Of a stretch of 64,000 bases of DNA, positions 27,729 through 37,136 are shown one piece after another. The DNA is from Enterovibrio gelatinilyticus (GTDB taxonomy: Bacteria; Pseudomonadota; Gammaproteobacteria; Enterobacterales; Vibrionaceae). The notes below the pieces were generated by a model that saw only the letters and a program-made list of their open reading frames with translations, ran no database searches and was not told the DNA's origin. The stretch spans positions 55,976 through 119,975 of the forward strand of contig NZ_JAJUBC010000016.1 of the NCBI RefSeq assembly GCF_028683095.1, in the 5' to 3' direction. The position numbers and the translations under genes were made by a program. Position 1 is the first letter of the stretch; each line of letters starts with the position of its first letter.

Positions 27729-28666
27729 CGACTTTTCACCTTATTCATCGCTTTAACATAGATATTTGCGGCACCAAATACGGTGACAAACAAAATAACG
27801 GCGAATGCAGAGCTATAGCCCGTCTTCCATTTTTCAAATGCTTCCCGCTTGAGGTTAATTGAGGCCAACTCTGTTATTGACCCAGGGCCTCCCGAGGTTA
27901 GCTGCACAACCATGTCAAACATTTTGAAGTTCTCTATTGCTCGGAATAAAATGGCTAACATCAAAAATGGCATCACCATCGGCAGAGTAATCGAGAAAAA
28001 CTGACGTATATTTGAAGCACGGTCTACCTCGGCTGCTTCATAGATACTGCCCGGTATCGACCTCAACCCAGCGAGACAAATCAGCATCACATAGGGTGTC
28101 CACATCCATGTATCCACTAAGATGATCGACCACGGCGCAAGTGTGGTATCGCCAATCATGTCGACGGGACCAACATCCACAAAGAAGTTAACGACGTAAG
28201 AAAAGACACCAGATTGTGGCTGATAGAGATAGGTCCAAAATGTCCCTACCACGGCGGGTGCCATCATCATTGGGATCAAAATCAAGGTCGTCCAAAAACT
28301 GTGACCTTTAAAGTTTTTATTAATGAGTAGCGCAAGACCAAAACCAATAGTGAATTGGAGAATCATCGTCCAGCTGACAAAGTGCATCGTCGCTTGGAGA
28401 TACCCCCAAATATCCTCATCATTTAGGATTTTTATGTAGTTCTTTAACCCCACCCATTCCACATCACGATCAAGTCTGTTCGCGCGGTAATTGGTAAAGC
28501 TCAGATAGATCGTCCAAATGAGAGGGAAAATGTTAATGGCTAACAGGAGTAGAATGGTGGGAGAAATAAACCACCAGGCCATTGCACGGTCAGACATCGA
28601 CCACGTCTTCCGTGACGAGCCCTCCAATGCGTTGACAACATTGCCAGCACTCTGTATTGACTTCAT
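27725..28666 (-). CDS. ABC importer permease (MalF/GlpP-like)
   Basis: 313 residues with about six helices, EAA loop IYEAAEVDRASNIRQF. Forms the heterodimeric channel with the next gene product. Start ATG 28666 sits behind GGAAG at proper spacing; an upstream GTG lacks a ribosome site. Separated from the binding-protein gene by a hairpin, which usually allows higher binding-protein expression. Confidence 0.88.
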   Translation of the reverse strand: MKSIQSAGNVVNALEGSSRKTWSMSDRAMAWWFISPTILLLLAINIFPLIWTIYLSFTNYRANRLDRDVEWVGLKNYIKILNDEDIWGYLQATMHFVSWTMILQFTIGFGLALLINKNFKGHSFWTTLILIPMMMAPAVVGTFWTYLYQPQSGVFSYVVNFFVDVGPVDMIGDTTLAPWSIILVDTWMWTPYVMLICLAGLRSIPGSIYEAAEVDRASNIRQFFSITLPMVMPFLMLAILFRAIENFKMFDMVVQLTSGGPGSITELASINLKREAFEKWKTGYSSAFAVILFVTVFGAANIYVKAMNKVKSR

Positions 28667-28714
28667 TTTATTTACTTCCATGGTGCAACCGTTTTTGCGA
28701 GTCACTGAAGTTAA

Positions 28715-28739
28715 GCAGAGAGAGCGAGGCTCTCCCTGC
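28715..28739 (-). promoter_or_regulatory. Hairpin between binding-protein and permease genes
   Basis: GCAG and GAGAG on one arm pair with CTCTC and CTGC on the other, loop CGAGG. No T run on the minus strand, so it is probably an mRNA-stabilising element protecting the binding-protein message. Confidence 0.55.
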
Positions 28740-28748
28740 CTCGTAGGA

Positions 28749-30080
28749 TTACAGCTGTCCGCCGTCTTCTAAGATTTCCTGCCAGTCATCTTTCAGTTTT
28801 TCAAGAGCTTGCTCTGGTGTGCCCTTGCCTGCGACGACATAGTCATGAAGTCTTTTTTGCATTGCCTGAAGAAGTTCTGCGTAGTTCGGCTCCTGCCAAA
28901 AATCTTTCACGTTTGACATCGCTTCAACAAAGTCGGCGGCAAAAGGTGCAGTACTCGCAAAATCGGGATGCTCAACCACCGCTCGGTGTGCAGAGTAGCC
29001 ACCCAGTGTCCACCAGTCTGATTGCACCTGAGGTTGGGCGAACCATTTGATGTATTGCAACGCTAAGTCTTTCTTATCCGAATAAGAAACCACAGAGATG
29101 CCTTGCCCACCCAGTGTTGAACCTTCGGTAGTTTGTTTTGGGTTTAAGAAAAAGCCCGAGTTTTCACCCCCAACGTTGGGGTCTTTGACAATGCCAGGGA
29201 AGAAGGCGAACCAGTTCATTTGCATGGCAACCTGACCTGATTTATACGCATCAAGATTTGCCACCATATAGGCATTCGAGTGGCCTGGCGGGGTGCAGCA
29301 ATCATACAGTTCCTTGTATGCTTTCAGGCCTTCCGCCGCTTCCTGACTATTCACATAGCCTTCTAAATCATAAGGCTTGTTAGGGTTTTGATATTGAAAG
29401 CCATGTGCATAGAGCGCTGATGTCGCCCCCATGGTAATACCTTCAGAGCCACGTTCGGTGTAGATAGCCGCACCGTAGACTTTTTGGCCGTCAATCTCAC
29501 GACCTTGGAAGAAGCTCGACACTTCTTTTAGCTCCGTCCACGTTTTAGGCGGCGTGAGGGCTCGTCCAAACGCCTTCTCAAATTGGCTTTGAATATCTTT
29601 TCTCGAAAACCAATCTTTACGATATACCCAACCCAATGCATCACCCATTGCAGGGAGCGCCCAGTAGTTGTCTGATCCTTTTGGCCAAGCAGAATATGCA
29701 TCCACCGTTGCAGGGATAAAGTCACTCATGCTGATCCCTTCTTTTTCAAAGAAATCATTGAGCTTCATGTAGTGACCATTTTCCGCAGAACCCCCTATCC
29801 ATTGACTGTCACCAATGAGCAGGTCGCATAGCTTGCCGCGTGAGTTCAACTCATTTTGGAAACGGGAAGAAAAACTCGTCCAAGGTACAAATTCGAAATT
29901 CATTTCGATACCTGTTTCAGACGTAAAGTCTTTTGAGAGTTCTACGAGCGCATTGGCGGGATCCCAAGCAGCCCAGCAGAGTGTTAAGGATTGCTCCGCA
30001 CTCTGCGCAGCAGTACTACTTACTCCGAGTCCGATTGCTGTTACCGCAATGACGGCATTTAACTTTTGCCTTAATTTCAT
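28749..30080 (-). CDS. Periplasmic substrate-binding protein of glycerol-type ABC importer
   Basis: 443 residues with a signal peptide (MKLRQKLNAVIAVTAIGLGV, cleaved near AQSA). Extracellular solute-binding protein family 1. Tryptophan-rich motifs such as LCWAAWDPANAL, and DNYWALPAMGDALGWVY match the GlpV-like group for small polyols. First gene of the importer-kinase operon; start ATG 30080 behind AGGAG. Substrate is inferred from the kinase genes: dihydroxyacetone, glycerol or a tetrulose. Confidence 0.87.
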   Translation of the reverse strand: MKLRQKLNAVIAVTAIGLGVSSTAAQSAEQSLTLCWAAWDPANALVELSKDFTSETGIEMNFEFVPWTSFSSRFQNELNSRGKLCDLLIGDSQWIGGSAENGHYMKLNDFFEKEGISMSDFIPATVDAYSAWPKGSDNYWALPAMGDALGWVYRKDWFSRKDIQSQFEKAFGRALTPPKTWTELKEVSSFFQGREIDGQKVYGAAIYTERGSEGITMGATSALYAHGFQYQNPNKPYDLEGYVNSQEAAEGLKAYKELYDCCTPPGHSNAYMVANLDAYKSGQVAMQMNWFAFFPGIVKDPNVGGENSGFFLNPKQTTEGSTLGGQGISVVSYSDKKDLALQYIKWFAQPQVQSDWWTLGGYSAHRAVVEHPDFASTAPFAADFVEAMSNVKDFWQEPNYAELLQAMQKRLHDYVVAGKGTPEQALEKLKDDWQEILEDGGQL

Positions 30081-30482
30081 TTGATCAGCTCCTGTTGTTT
30101 CTTCCTTGAACCTTTTGGGTTCATGACAAACCTTGCCTAAGACCATCTTCATCGAGTCGTACTCTGGTACGTCACCGCAATTCAGGGTTTACCTCAAAGA
30201 AAACCATGTTCATAACCAAAGTTAACTAAACACACAAAAACACTGAACCAATACTTAACAAAATGCAAGTGACATTTAACTCAATTGCAACATAATGAAA
30301 ATATTTTTTATTTTATTATTTTAAATTCAATAATTTACAAACAAACCATAGATAACAATAAAATTACATTATTGAGTTTTTCCGTAACAATGCTATGTTT
30401 ACTCAATGGTTAAATCCAATAAAACTAAACCTTTTTGTTCAGTTTTAAACGCATAATGTTTAGTAATCAGGGAGTAAGATGA
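30081..30482. promoter_or_regulatory. Divergent regulatory region of the importer/dha operon and the fused kinase
   Basis: Very AT-rich, no gene. The motif ACTCAAT occurs at 30279-30285 and 30401-30407 and, inverted, ATTGAGT at 30371-30377; ATTCAAT at 30325-30331 is similar. The inverted pair at 30371 and 30401 flanks the probable promoter side of the fused kinase. These are candidate operator sites for a shared regulator. Confidence 0.45.
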
Positions 30483-32135
30483 ATGAGTCGTTTCTTTGCA
30501 CATGACAACCAACACGTGCCTTTAGCTATCCAAGGCTACCTAGCAAGCAATGCCCATCGCCCACTCGCGATGTTGGAGGGAGAGCAGAGTATTAAAGTTG
30601 TTCTCAGGACTGATTGGGACAAAAGCAAGGTTGCCATTTTGTCTGGCGGTGGAGCGGGTCATGAGCCAGCACATGTTGGGTTTGTTGGACAAGGAATGTT
30701 AACGGCAGCGATTGCAGGGGACGTATTTGCCTCTCCAAGCGTTGAAGCGATACTACAAGCAATTATCGCGACAACAGGTAAAAGCGGCTGTTTTCTAATC
30801 GTAAAAAGTTATACCGGTGACCGCCTAAACTTCGGCCTAGCGGCAGAAAAGGCACGCGCCATGGGTTATCAGGTCGACATGATCATTGTCGGTGATGACA
30901 TTGCACTGCCCGATGTATCAAATCCTCGCGGCATTGCGGGAACATTGTTTGTTCATAAATTAGCGGGGCATCTTTCAGAGCAAGGGAAAAGTCTCGAAGA
31001 GATAGCGACAATCACGAAAGCAGCAACCCAAGGCATTCACTCCATAGGATTAGCGCTCTCATCTTGTGCATTACCTTATGATAAAACGGGTGAGTTTAAG
31101 TATGCACCGGAAATTGGGATGGGGATCCATGGCGAGCCCGGGTTCGAAACAGTCGACATCGCCAATGCCGAACAAGCCGTCAAAATGATGCTAAAAAAGC
31201 TGGCACCTTACACGGAAAATAACAACAAGCGCTTTGCCCTTTTAATTAATAACCTAGGCGCTACAACAGAGCTTGAGCTTCAAATTATCACTCAGAAAAT
31301 TCTAGCCTCTCCCTTGCGGAATCAACTCGATATTGTATTTGAACCTGGTGCATACATGACATCACTGAATATGTATGGCGTTTCTTTGTCTTTGATAGCG
31401 CTAGACGACACCATTCGTGAAGCACTCTTGTCCGATGTCGCGCCAACTGCGTGGCCAGCATCAGGTGTTTGTGGCGACGTTAACCGAGTTCCAATGCATA
31501 ACTTGACGACCCATACGACCTACTCGTCAGAGGAAAATTCGACCGTTGAGCAACTCATTGTGAACGTTTGCCAGGAACTCGTTGCGCAAGAATCTTATCT
31601 CAATACCCTTGATGAAAAAGTCGGTGATGGGGACACAGGCACAACATTTTCTCACGCAGCAAAGGCGATTCTTGCCAAATTGGAAAACGATGGACTTCCC
31701 CTGAATACACCAGAAAAGCTCTTTCAGTGTATCGGTCAAGAGCTCTCAACGGTGATGGGCGGTTCAAGCGGAGTTCTTCTTTCTATTTTCTTTACCGCTG
31801 TAGCTTCAGCCAATGCTTCAGGCCAGTCAATCAACATATCGCTCTTAGAGGGCATCACCAAAGTTCAGCAATATGGTGGCGCTAAACTCAATGACCGTAC
31901 GATGCTTGATGCGGCTATTCCCGCATTAGAGGTATATAGCGAAACCGGGGATATCCAACAGGCCGCTAATGCAGCACGCTTGGGTGCAGAAGCAACGGCC
32001 AGAATGACAAAAGCGCGTGCGGGCCGTTCTTCTTATCTCAGGGAGGACAGTCTAATCGGAAACGTAGACCCAGGCGCGATGGCTATTGCCAAAGTCTTTC
32101 ACGTAATTCATCGTTATGCGCAAGGTGAAAAATAA
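30483..32135 (+). CDS. Dihydroxyacetone kinase, fused DhaK-DhaL (ATP-dependent type)
   Basis: 550 residues. N-terminal DhaK domain (about 1-330) with SGGGAGHEPAHVGFVG and substrate histidine H216 in MGIHGEPG. C-terminal DhaL domain (about 355-550) with DEKVGDGDTGTTF, GGSSGVLLS and DRTMLDA. Such fusions use ATP directly and include kinases for dihydroxyacetone and for L- or D-erythrulose. Transcribed divergently from the importer operon; own terminator. ATG 30483 behind GGGAG. Confidence 0.9.
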   Translation: MSRFFAHDNQHVPLAIQGYLASNAHRPLAMLEGEQSIKVVLRTDWDKSKVAILSGGGAGHEPAHVGFVGQGMLTAAIAGDVFASPSVEAILQAIIATTGKSGCFLIVKSYTGDRLNFGLAAEKARAMGYQVDMIIVGDDIALPDVSNPRGIAGTLFVHKLAGHLSEQGKSLEEIATITKAATQGIHSIGLALSSCALPYDKTGEFKYAPEIGMGIHGEPGFETVDIANAEQAVKMMLKKLAPYTENNNKRFALLINNLGATTELELQIITQKILASPLRNQLDIVFEPGAYMTSLNMYGVSLSLIALDDTIREALLSDVAPTAWPASGVCGDVNRVPMHNLTTHTTYSSEENSTVEQLIVNVCQELVAQESYLNTLDEKVGDGDTGTTFSHAAKAILAKLENDGLPLNTPEKLFQCIGQELSTVMGGSSGVLLSIFFTAVASANASGQSINISLLEGITKVQQYGGAKLNDRTMLDAAIPALEVYSETGDIQQAANAARLGAEATARMTKARAGRSSYLREDSLIGNVDPGAMAIAKVFHVIHRYAQGEK

Positions 32136-32148
32136 TCAATAAAATCAT

Positions 32149-32178
32149 AATAAAGGAGCGCTGCCTCGCTCCTTTATT
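32149..32178. terminator. Bidirectional terminator between fused kinase and histidine kinase genes
   Basis: Stem AATAAAGGAGCG / CGCTCCTTTATT with loop CTGCCT; T-rich on both readouts. Confidence 0.85.
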
Positions 32179-32196
32179 CTTTCATCGACAGGGCAC

Positions 32197-34974
32197 TCAA
32201 CCCGTTTTCTTTTTCAGGTCTTTCAGGTGGTCTTCTGCTGTCAGAAAATCAAATTGGCCTATCGCCTCCTGCAAACGCTGGAACTCCTCAAGCTGGTTGC
32301 ACCATTGCGGCAGTGCTTTCGCCAAAACAGTCACCTTGTCCTGCACCTCAATATCAAACTCTTGCAAACTGACTTGCAACGCATTGATCTGCTCAACAAG
32401 ATAAGCATCAAGCGGTTTGATCTCTTCGTCGGCTTGCGGCTCAGGCGTTTCTTCTGCGCTAGCGGCTATTTCATCAAACTTCTCAATGGCAGCGATAATC
32501 ATCGATTTCAGCACTAGCACTTCACTTTCTGATACGGGTTCTCCCGCGTTATATTTGTCTTCCAACGCCGAGGCGACACCGGCCATTTCATCCGCGCCAA
32601 TGTTGCTGCCCGCACCTTTACACGAATGCGCCAAAATGCCTTTCTCGCTATTGTCATCCGACGTCAGCAATTGCTCTACAGAACTCACCTGAGAGTTGAG
32701 GAAAAGCGACAGTATTTTGAGATATTTTGCCTTGTTGCCCCCCAAGCGTTTAACGCCGTCGGCAAGGTTAATACCGGGGACATTATCCACCATCAGGTCG
32801 AACATGGTTTCGGTGTATTCCATTATTGCTCTCCTTCGGGTCTCGTCCGCTTCAAGATCTGCTTTTTTGGGTTGCGGTTGAGGTTGCGGGGTTGTTACCT
32901 CAGTATTGTTACTAACATCGTCAAGCTCTGAGACTTGAGAGTTGGATGGTGTCTCTTCAGCCAACAACGCTGGAGGCGTTTCAACCGCCATGCCAATGTC
33001 ATCACTTTTCACCACGGTGGAATCTTGTGAGAAGCGAGGTCGTTGGGTGTCTTCAGGCTTGTACTCAGAAATCGCTAGCCAATAAATCAGTCGCTCTTTC
33101 AACAGTTCGAAATTTATGGGCTTTGCAATATGCTCATTCATTCCCGCTTCACGGCAGGCAGCGACATCGTGTGAATCGGTGTTGGCGGTCATGGCTAAAA
33201 TGGGTAAAGTCGTTATTCCCATTTCTCGGCGAATGATTTTGGTTGCTGTCACCCCATCAACAACAGGCATTTGCATATCCATGAGCACCAAATCAATGGC
33301 ATGTGCTTTCAATAATTGAATCGCCTCGTCGCCATTGTTTGCCACAAGCACTCTCACCGGCAAACTTTCCATCGCGCCAATCGCGACTTCTTGATTGATC
33401 AAGTTATCTTCAACCAACAATATGACGCGATCTCGAAGCACCCACTCTTCCTCTGGAACATCTTCCAGTTCCAGCTCAGGCCCAGTTTCAAAGGAACTTA
33501 AACGAATAGGACTGATTGTATTGTTTTCGTCAGTTAACGTGCGCATCAACGCGGAAGGCAAGGTCGGCATTGCAAGCCAATTAAACGGAAAAGGCGGGCG
33601 TGTTTCAACAATATCGAAATTATCATTTGGACCGCTCAGTAGCAGCACTTTAGGCGGAGTCTCCAATGCAATAAATATGCTCGTCAGTAGTGATTTCATG
33701 TCGGGATCAATACCCTCCCAATCCACCACAAGATGCGCGTAGTTACCACGCTCTATACCCTTCTGACACTCTTCCAATTCGGAGAAACTACGACACTGAC
33801 TGACATTCGCACCCGCAAACACAAGAGGGTCACAAATGTTAGCTTGAAGCGTTGTGTGACATGCGATTACCAAAACACTTTTTGTCGTTAAAGCGCGAGA
33901 CCAAGCACCGCCAAGCCTCGTATTTTCTCGCACCCCTGATTGACATGGGAGTGTAAAAGAAAGGGTAGTTCCAATCCCCACACGGCTTTCAGCTTCGATA
34001 TCGCCCCCCATCAGTGCCACCAACTCTTTGGAGAGAGACAAACCCAACCCCTTTCCGCCCTTTGCTCGTGACGTTGAGGTGTCGGCTTGAGAAAATGGCA
34101 GAAATAACATTTCCAGCTCTTTGCGCTTAATACCTATCCCCGTATCTGTGACGGCAAAGCGGATTTTCACATCGTCTTCACGGCGAGATTCCAGCGATAC
34201 TGAAATGATAACCTCTCCATGATCAGTAAATTTGATCGCATTGTCTCCCAACGCCATTAACACCTGAGTCATTCGAACAATGTCTGCGTCAATGACTTTT
34301 GGAATAGACATATCGACATTCACGCACAGCAGTATCCCTTTATCTCTGGCCCGCTCTCCCAGCGCTTTTGCCACAGGTGATAGAATGGTTTCGACATTAC
34401 ACTCAACCCACTCAATTTCTAGGTTTCCTGCTTTCACATTGGTAAAGTCCAATGTCGCATTCACGGCGTCCAACAAGGCATGTCCTGACGTCACAACCCG
34501 CCGAATATACTGCTGTTGCTTACCTTCCAGCCCTGCATCAAGTGCCAGTTGAGACATACCAATGATGGCGTTCAGAGGCGTGCGAAACTCATGAGACATA
34601 TTGGAAAGAAAATCGCGCTTGGCTTGTTGGGCTGATTGCGCCGCTTTTTTTGAAATTTGCAGTTGTTTTTCGGCTTGTCTGAGTAATTGTCGTTGCTCTT
34701 GCATCTCACTTTGGTTGCGCTTAATGATCAAGTTATGAACGACCAATGCTCCTGTCAGAACAATCACGAGGACAACAAGCAACGTAGTAATATTCGTGAC
34801 GCCATCAGCGAGCGTATGGTTCACTGCTGGTAAGCTCACACCAGACAGGTATCCATGGTCTTCCTTGCCGGCGGCGAGAAGAGAGAAAGAAGCAAACACA
34901 GCATAAATATAGATTAGCAATTTGGTCATAAGGCGATTATCAGGCACGCTCTGCAGGCTCAGCCATTCCATCAT
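32197..34974 (-). CDS. Hybrid sensor histidine kinase with receiver and Hpt domains
   Basis: About 925 residues. Two hydrophobic segments near the N-terminus enclose a short periplasmic loop; then a coiled coil, HisKA (H128 in SHEFRTPLNA), HATPase (DNAIKFT, DTGIGI, GKGLGLSLS), a degenerate receiver-like part (about 365-455), a full receiver with D566 (LVLMDMQMP) and a C-terminal Hpt with H783 (AHSCKGAGSNIGA). The start is uncertain: TTG 34986, ATG 34974 or ATG 34929 all fit. Divergent from the receiver-HD-GYP gene, the likely output partner in a phosphorelay. Confidence 0.9.
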   Translation of the reverse strand: MMEWLSLQSVPDNRLMTKLLIYIYAVFASFSLLAAGKEDHGYLSGVSLPAVNHTLADGVTNITTLLVVLVIVLTGALVVHNLIIKRNQSEMQEQRQLLRQAEKQLQISKKAAQSAQQAKRDFLSNMSHEFRTPLNAIIGMSQLALDAGLEGKQQQYIRRVVTSGHALLDAVNATLDFTNVKAGNLEIEWVECNVETILSPVAKALGERARDKGILLCVNVDMSIPKVIDADIVRMTQVLMALGDNAIKFTDHGEVIISVSLESRREDDVKIRFAVTDTGIGIKRKELEMLFLPFSQADTSTSRAKGGKGLGLSLSKELVALMGGDIEAESRVGIGTTLSFTLPCQSGVRENTRLGGAWSRALTTKSVLVIACHTTLQANICDPLVFAGANVSQCRSFSELEECQKGIERGNYAHLVVDWEGIDPDMKSLLTSIFIALETPPKVLLLSGPNDNFDIVETRPPFPFNWLAMPTLPSALMRTLTDENNTISPIRLSSFETGPELELEDVPEEEWVLRDRVILLVEDNLINQEVAIGAMESLPVRVLVANNGDEAIQLLKAHAIDLVLMDMQMPVVDGVTATKIIRREMGITTLPILAMTANTDSHDVAACREAGMNEHIAKPINFELLKERLIYWLAISEYKPEDTQRPRFSQDSTVVKSDDIGMAVETPPALLAEETPSNSQVSELDDVSNNTEVTTPQPQPQPKKADLEADETRRRAIMEYTETMFDLMVDNVPGINLADGVKRLGGNKAKYLKILSLFLNSQVSSVEQLLTSDDNSEKGILAHSCKGAGSNIGADEMAGVASALEDKYNAGEPVSESEVLVLKSMIIAAIEKFDEIAASAEETPEPQADEEIKPLDAYLVEQINALQVSLQEFDIEVQDKVTVLAKALPQWCNQLEEFQRLQEAIGQFDFLTAEDHLKDLKKKTG

Positions 34975-35202
34975 TTCAACATGCAACCTACCCGCATCAT
35001 TGTCCGAAGCGGATTCATACCTTCATCACTCCGAAAACACGGATACTGCTTCCAGATGCCAGCCAGGATTTCGCTGATCCGTTGAGACTCTCATTTTGGG
35101 CTAAATGCATGTCTCAAATTAAATTAATGTGTTTCACGATTGGAACAATATTAAGAGTAGACCTAGGATTGAATTAGTGAAAAGCAAATCAGGATCCCGT
35201 TG

Positions 35203-36303
35203 ATGGAGTCACCGGAAAATAAACCCAACAAGCGAGCAACCGTCCTGGTCGTTGACGATACTCCTGAAAATTTAGTGTTCGTCAGCGAAATGCTGAAAGA
35301 CCGTTACGAAGTCAAAGCGGCAACAAACGGACAAACTGCACTCGCTATCGTGGAGAAGTTCTCCATTGACCTCATTCTTTTGGATGTGGTTATGCCTGGC
35401 ATGGACGGCTATGAAGTATGCCGTCAAATAAAAGCGAAAAAGAGTGGCGGTGATATTCCTGTTATTTTCCTGACGTCGAAATCAAAAGCAGAAGACCAAG
35501 AGTACGGTTTTTCGGTAGGTGCTGCGGATTACATCAACAAGCCGCTGAGTCCGCCGATCACCATGGCGAGAATAAAAATCCATTTAGAAAACAAAGCGTC
35601 ACAAGATTTCCTTCATGACCAAAATGAATACCTAGAAGATGAAGTTCAACGACGAGTCAAAGAACTTAGCGTTATCCAAGATGTCACGATTAATGCGCTT
35701 GCCAGCCTCGCTGAAACCCGAGATCAAGAAACCGGAAATCACATTCTTCGTACTCAATACTATGTGAAAATTCTTGCTGACCAACTCTATCTTCGCGGTA
35801 AGTACCCAGAGATTGTCACACCCGAATACATCACCATGGTGTTCAAAACCGCCCCCTTGCATGACATCGGCAAAGTGGGGATTCCAGATGCCATTTTGCT
35901 CAAGCCCGGAAAGTTGACGGCGGAAGAATTCGAGATCATGAAAACCCACGCAAAGCTGGGTTACGACGCTATCGTCAAAGCAGAAAAAGAAGTTGATGCG
36001 CACTATCCTTTCTTGAGCGCCGCAAAAGAGATTTCTTATGGCCACCATGAAAAGTGGGATGGGTCTGGCTATCCACAAGGTCTAAGCGGAGAAGATATAC
36101 CGCTCAGCGCCCGTTTGATGGCTGTGGCGGATGTATTTGATGCGCTTGTGAGTAAGCGTGTCTACAAATCAGCCATGACTCATGATGAAGCATTCGAGAT
36201 CATCAGAGAGGGCAAAGGGACACATTTCGATCCCATGCTGGTCGATTTGATGTTTGATATGCAAAACGACTTTATAAAAATCGCTGAAACCTACAAAGAT
36301 TAG
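35203..36303 (+). CDS. Response regulator with HD-GYP c-di-GMP phosphodiesterase domain
   Basis: 366 residues. Receiver domain (about 12-130, D61 in LLLDVVMPG) joined by a coiled linker to an HD-GYP domain with HD at 220-221 (APLHDIGKVGIPD) and GYP at 289-291 (HHEKWDGSGYP), so catalytically complete. Hydrolyses c-di-GMP when activated. ATG 35203 is preferred over the TTG one codon upstream. Lies 229 bases from the divergent hybrid kinase gene. Confidence 0.92.
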   Translation: MESPENKPNKRATVLVVDDTPENLVFVSEMLKDRYEVKAATNGQTALAIVEKFSIDLILLDVVMPGMDGYEVCRQIKAKKSGGDIPVIFLTSKSKAEDQEYGFSVGAADYINKPLSPPITMARIKIHLENKASQDFLHDQNEYLEDEVQRRVKELSVIQDVTINALASLAETRDQETGNHILRTQYYVKILADQLYLRGKYPEIVTPEYITMVFKTAPLHDIGKVGIPDAILLKPGKLTAEEFEIMKTHAKLGYDAIVKAEKEVDAHYPFLSAAKEISYGHHEKWDGSGYPQGLSGEDIPLSARLMAVADVFDALVSKRVYKSAMTHDEAFEIIREGKGTHFDPMLVDLMFDMQNDFIKIAETYKD

Positions 36304-36323
36304 TCTGCTCTAACACCCTGCAA

Positions 36324-36372
36324 ATTACCGCACTTTTTAAACCATGCAGAACAGCATTAAAAGTGCGGTAAT
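36324..36372. repeat. 14-bp perfect inverted repeat between convergent genes
   Basis: ATTACCGCACTTTT (36324-36337) and AAAAGTGCGGTAAT (36359-36372) with a 21-base loop that itself holds ATGC/GCAT. No T run on either side. Probably the shared transcription end of the convergent genes, or a protein-binding site. Confidence 0.55.
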
Positions 36373-36380
36373 CACGGTAA

Positions 36381-37013
36381 TTAGCCCACAGCCAACCAAA
36401 CGCCAACACCCATCATTAGTGAGCCAGCAATACGATTCATCAAGCGTACATTGCCGCTTTTCTGCAAAAAGTGACGCAGCGTGCGACCACCACTTGCGTA
36501 AAGCAACAAACAACCGAATTCCGTCATCAAGATAATGCCGATGAGCACAGCGAGCTGCGGGGGCATCGCTAACTGAGGGTTAATAAATGGCGGAAGCAAC
36601 GATACCATGAACGCCCAGCCTTTCGGGTTCGCAATCGCGGTCACAAAGCCCTGCATCGCTAAAGAGAATGGAGACGTGTTGGTGCTAACTGACAAATCAT
36701 CAGGAATAGCCATTTTCCCTTTGGACAGCCACATTTGAATACCCAAATAGAATAGGTATGCGCCACCCAAATACTTAAGCACTGCAAACAGGCTTGGATA
36801 GTTCAACATGATTGCCGCCACACCGACCACTGAGGCTAGCGACACCAAGCCAACACCAATCAGCTCACCCCACATCATGTGCAGGCTTTTACGAACACCA
36901 ATACTCATTCCAAGCGTCATGGCGAACGTCATACACATCCCTGGGGTTACCGAGACAAAGAAAAAAGTAGGAATAAAGACCGCCAACATGGCGATATCAA
37001 CAGCAGATGTCAC
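36381..37013 (-). CDS. LysE/RhtB-family amino acid exporter
   Basis: 210 residues, about six membrane helices. N-terminal FFFVSVTPGMCMTFAMTLGM and internal ANPKGWAFMVSLLPPF are the family signatures. Exports an amino acid or related metabolite; substrate unknown. GTG 37013 with GGAG five bases before is preferred over a TTG nine codons upstream. Confidence 0.85.
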   Translation of the reverse strand: MTSAVDIAMLAVFIPTFFFVSVTPGMCMTFAMTLGMSIGVRKSLHMMWGELIGVGLVSLASVVGVAAIMLNYPSLFAVLKYLGGAYLFYLGIQMWLSKGKMAIPDDLSVSTNTSPFSLAMQGFVTAIANPKGWAFMVSLLPPFINPQLAMPPQLAVLIGIILMTEFGCLLLYASGGRTLRHFLQKSGNVRLMNRIAGSLMMGVGVWLAVG

Positions 37014-37094
37014 GTCATCTCCAGACAAAAAGTGACTCAAAAGAAACGTAGTAGAAACTGAGACTGGATAAGCGTCAAGCGTAATTGTTGCGAC

Positions 37095-37126
37095 AAAAAA
37101 GCCTCCGTTGTTTGGAGGCTTTTTTT
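37095..37126 (-). terminator. Terminator of the TRAP operon
   Basis: Stem AAGCCTCC / GGAGGCTT with a seven-base loop, A and T runs on both sides; it lies directly after the dctM stop on the minus strand. Confidence 0.9.
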
Positions 37127-37136
37127 AGGCTATTTC

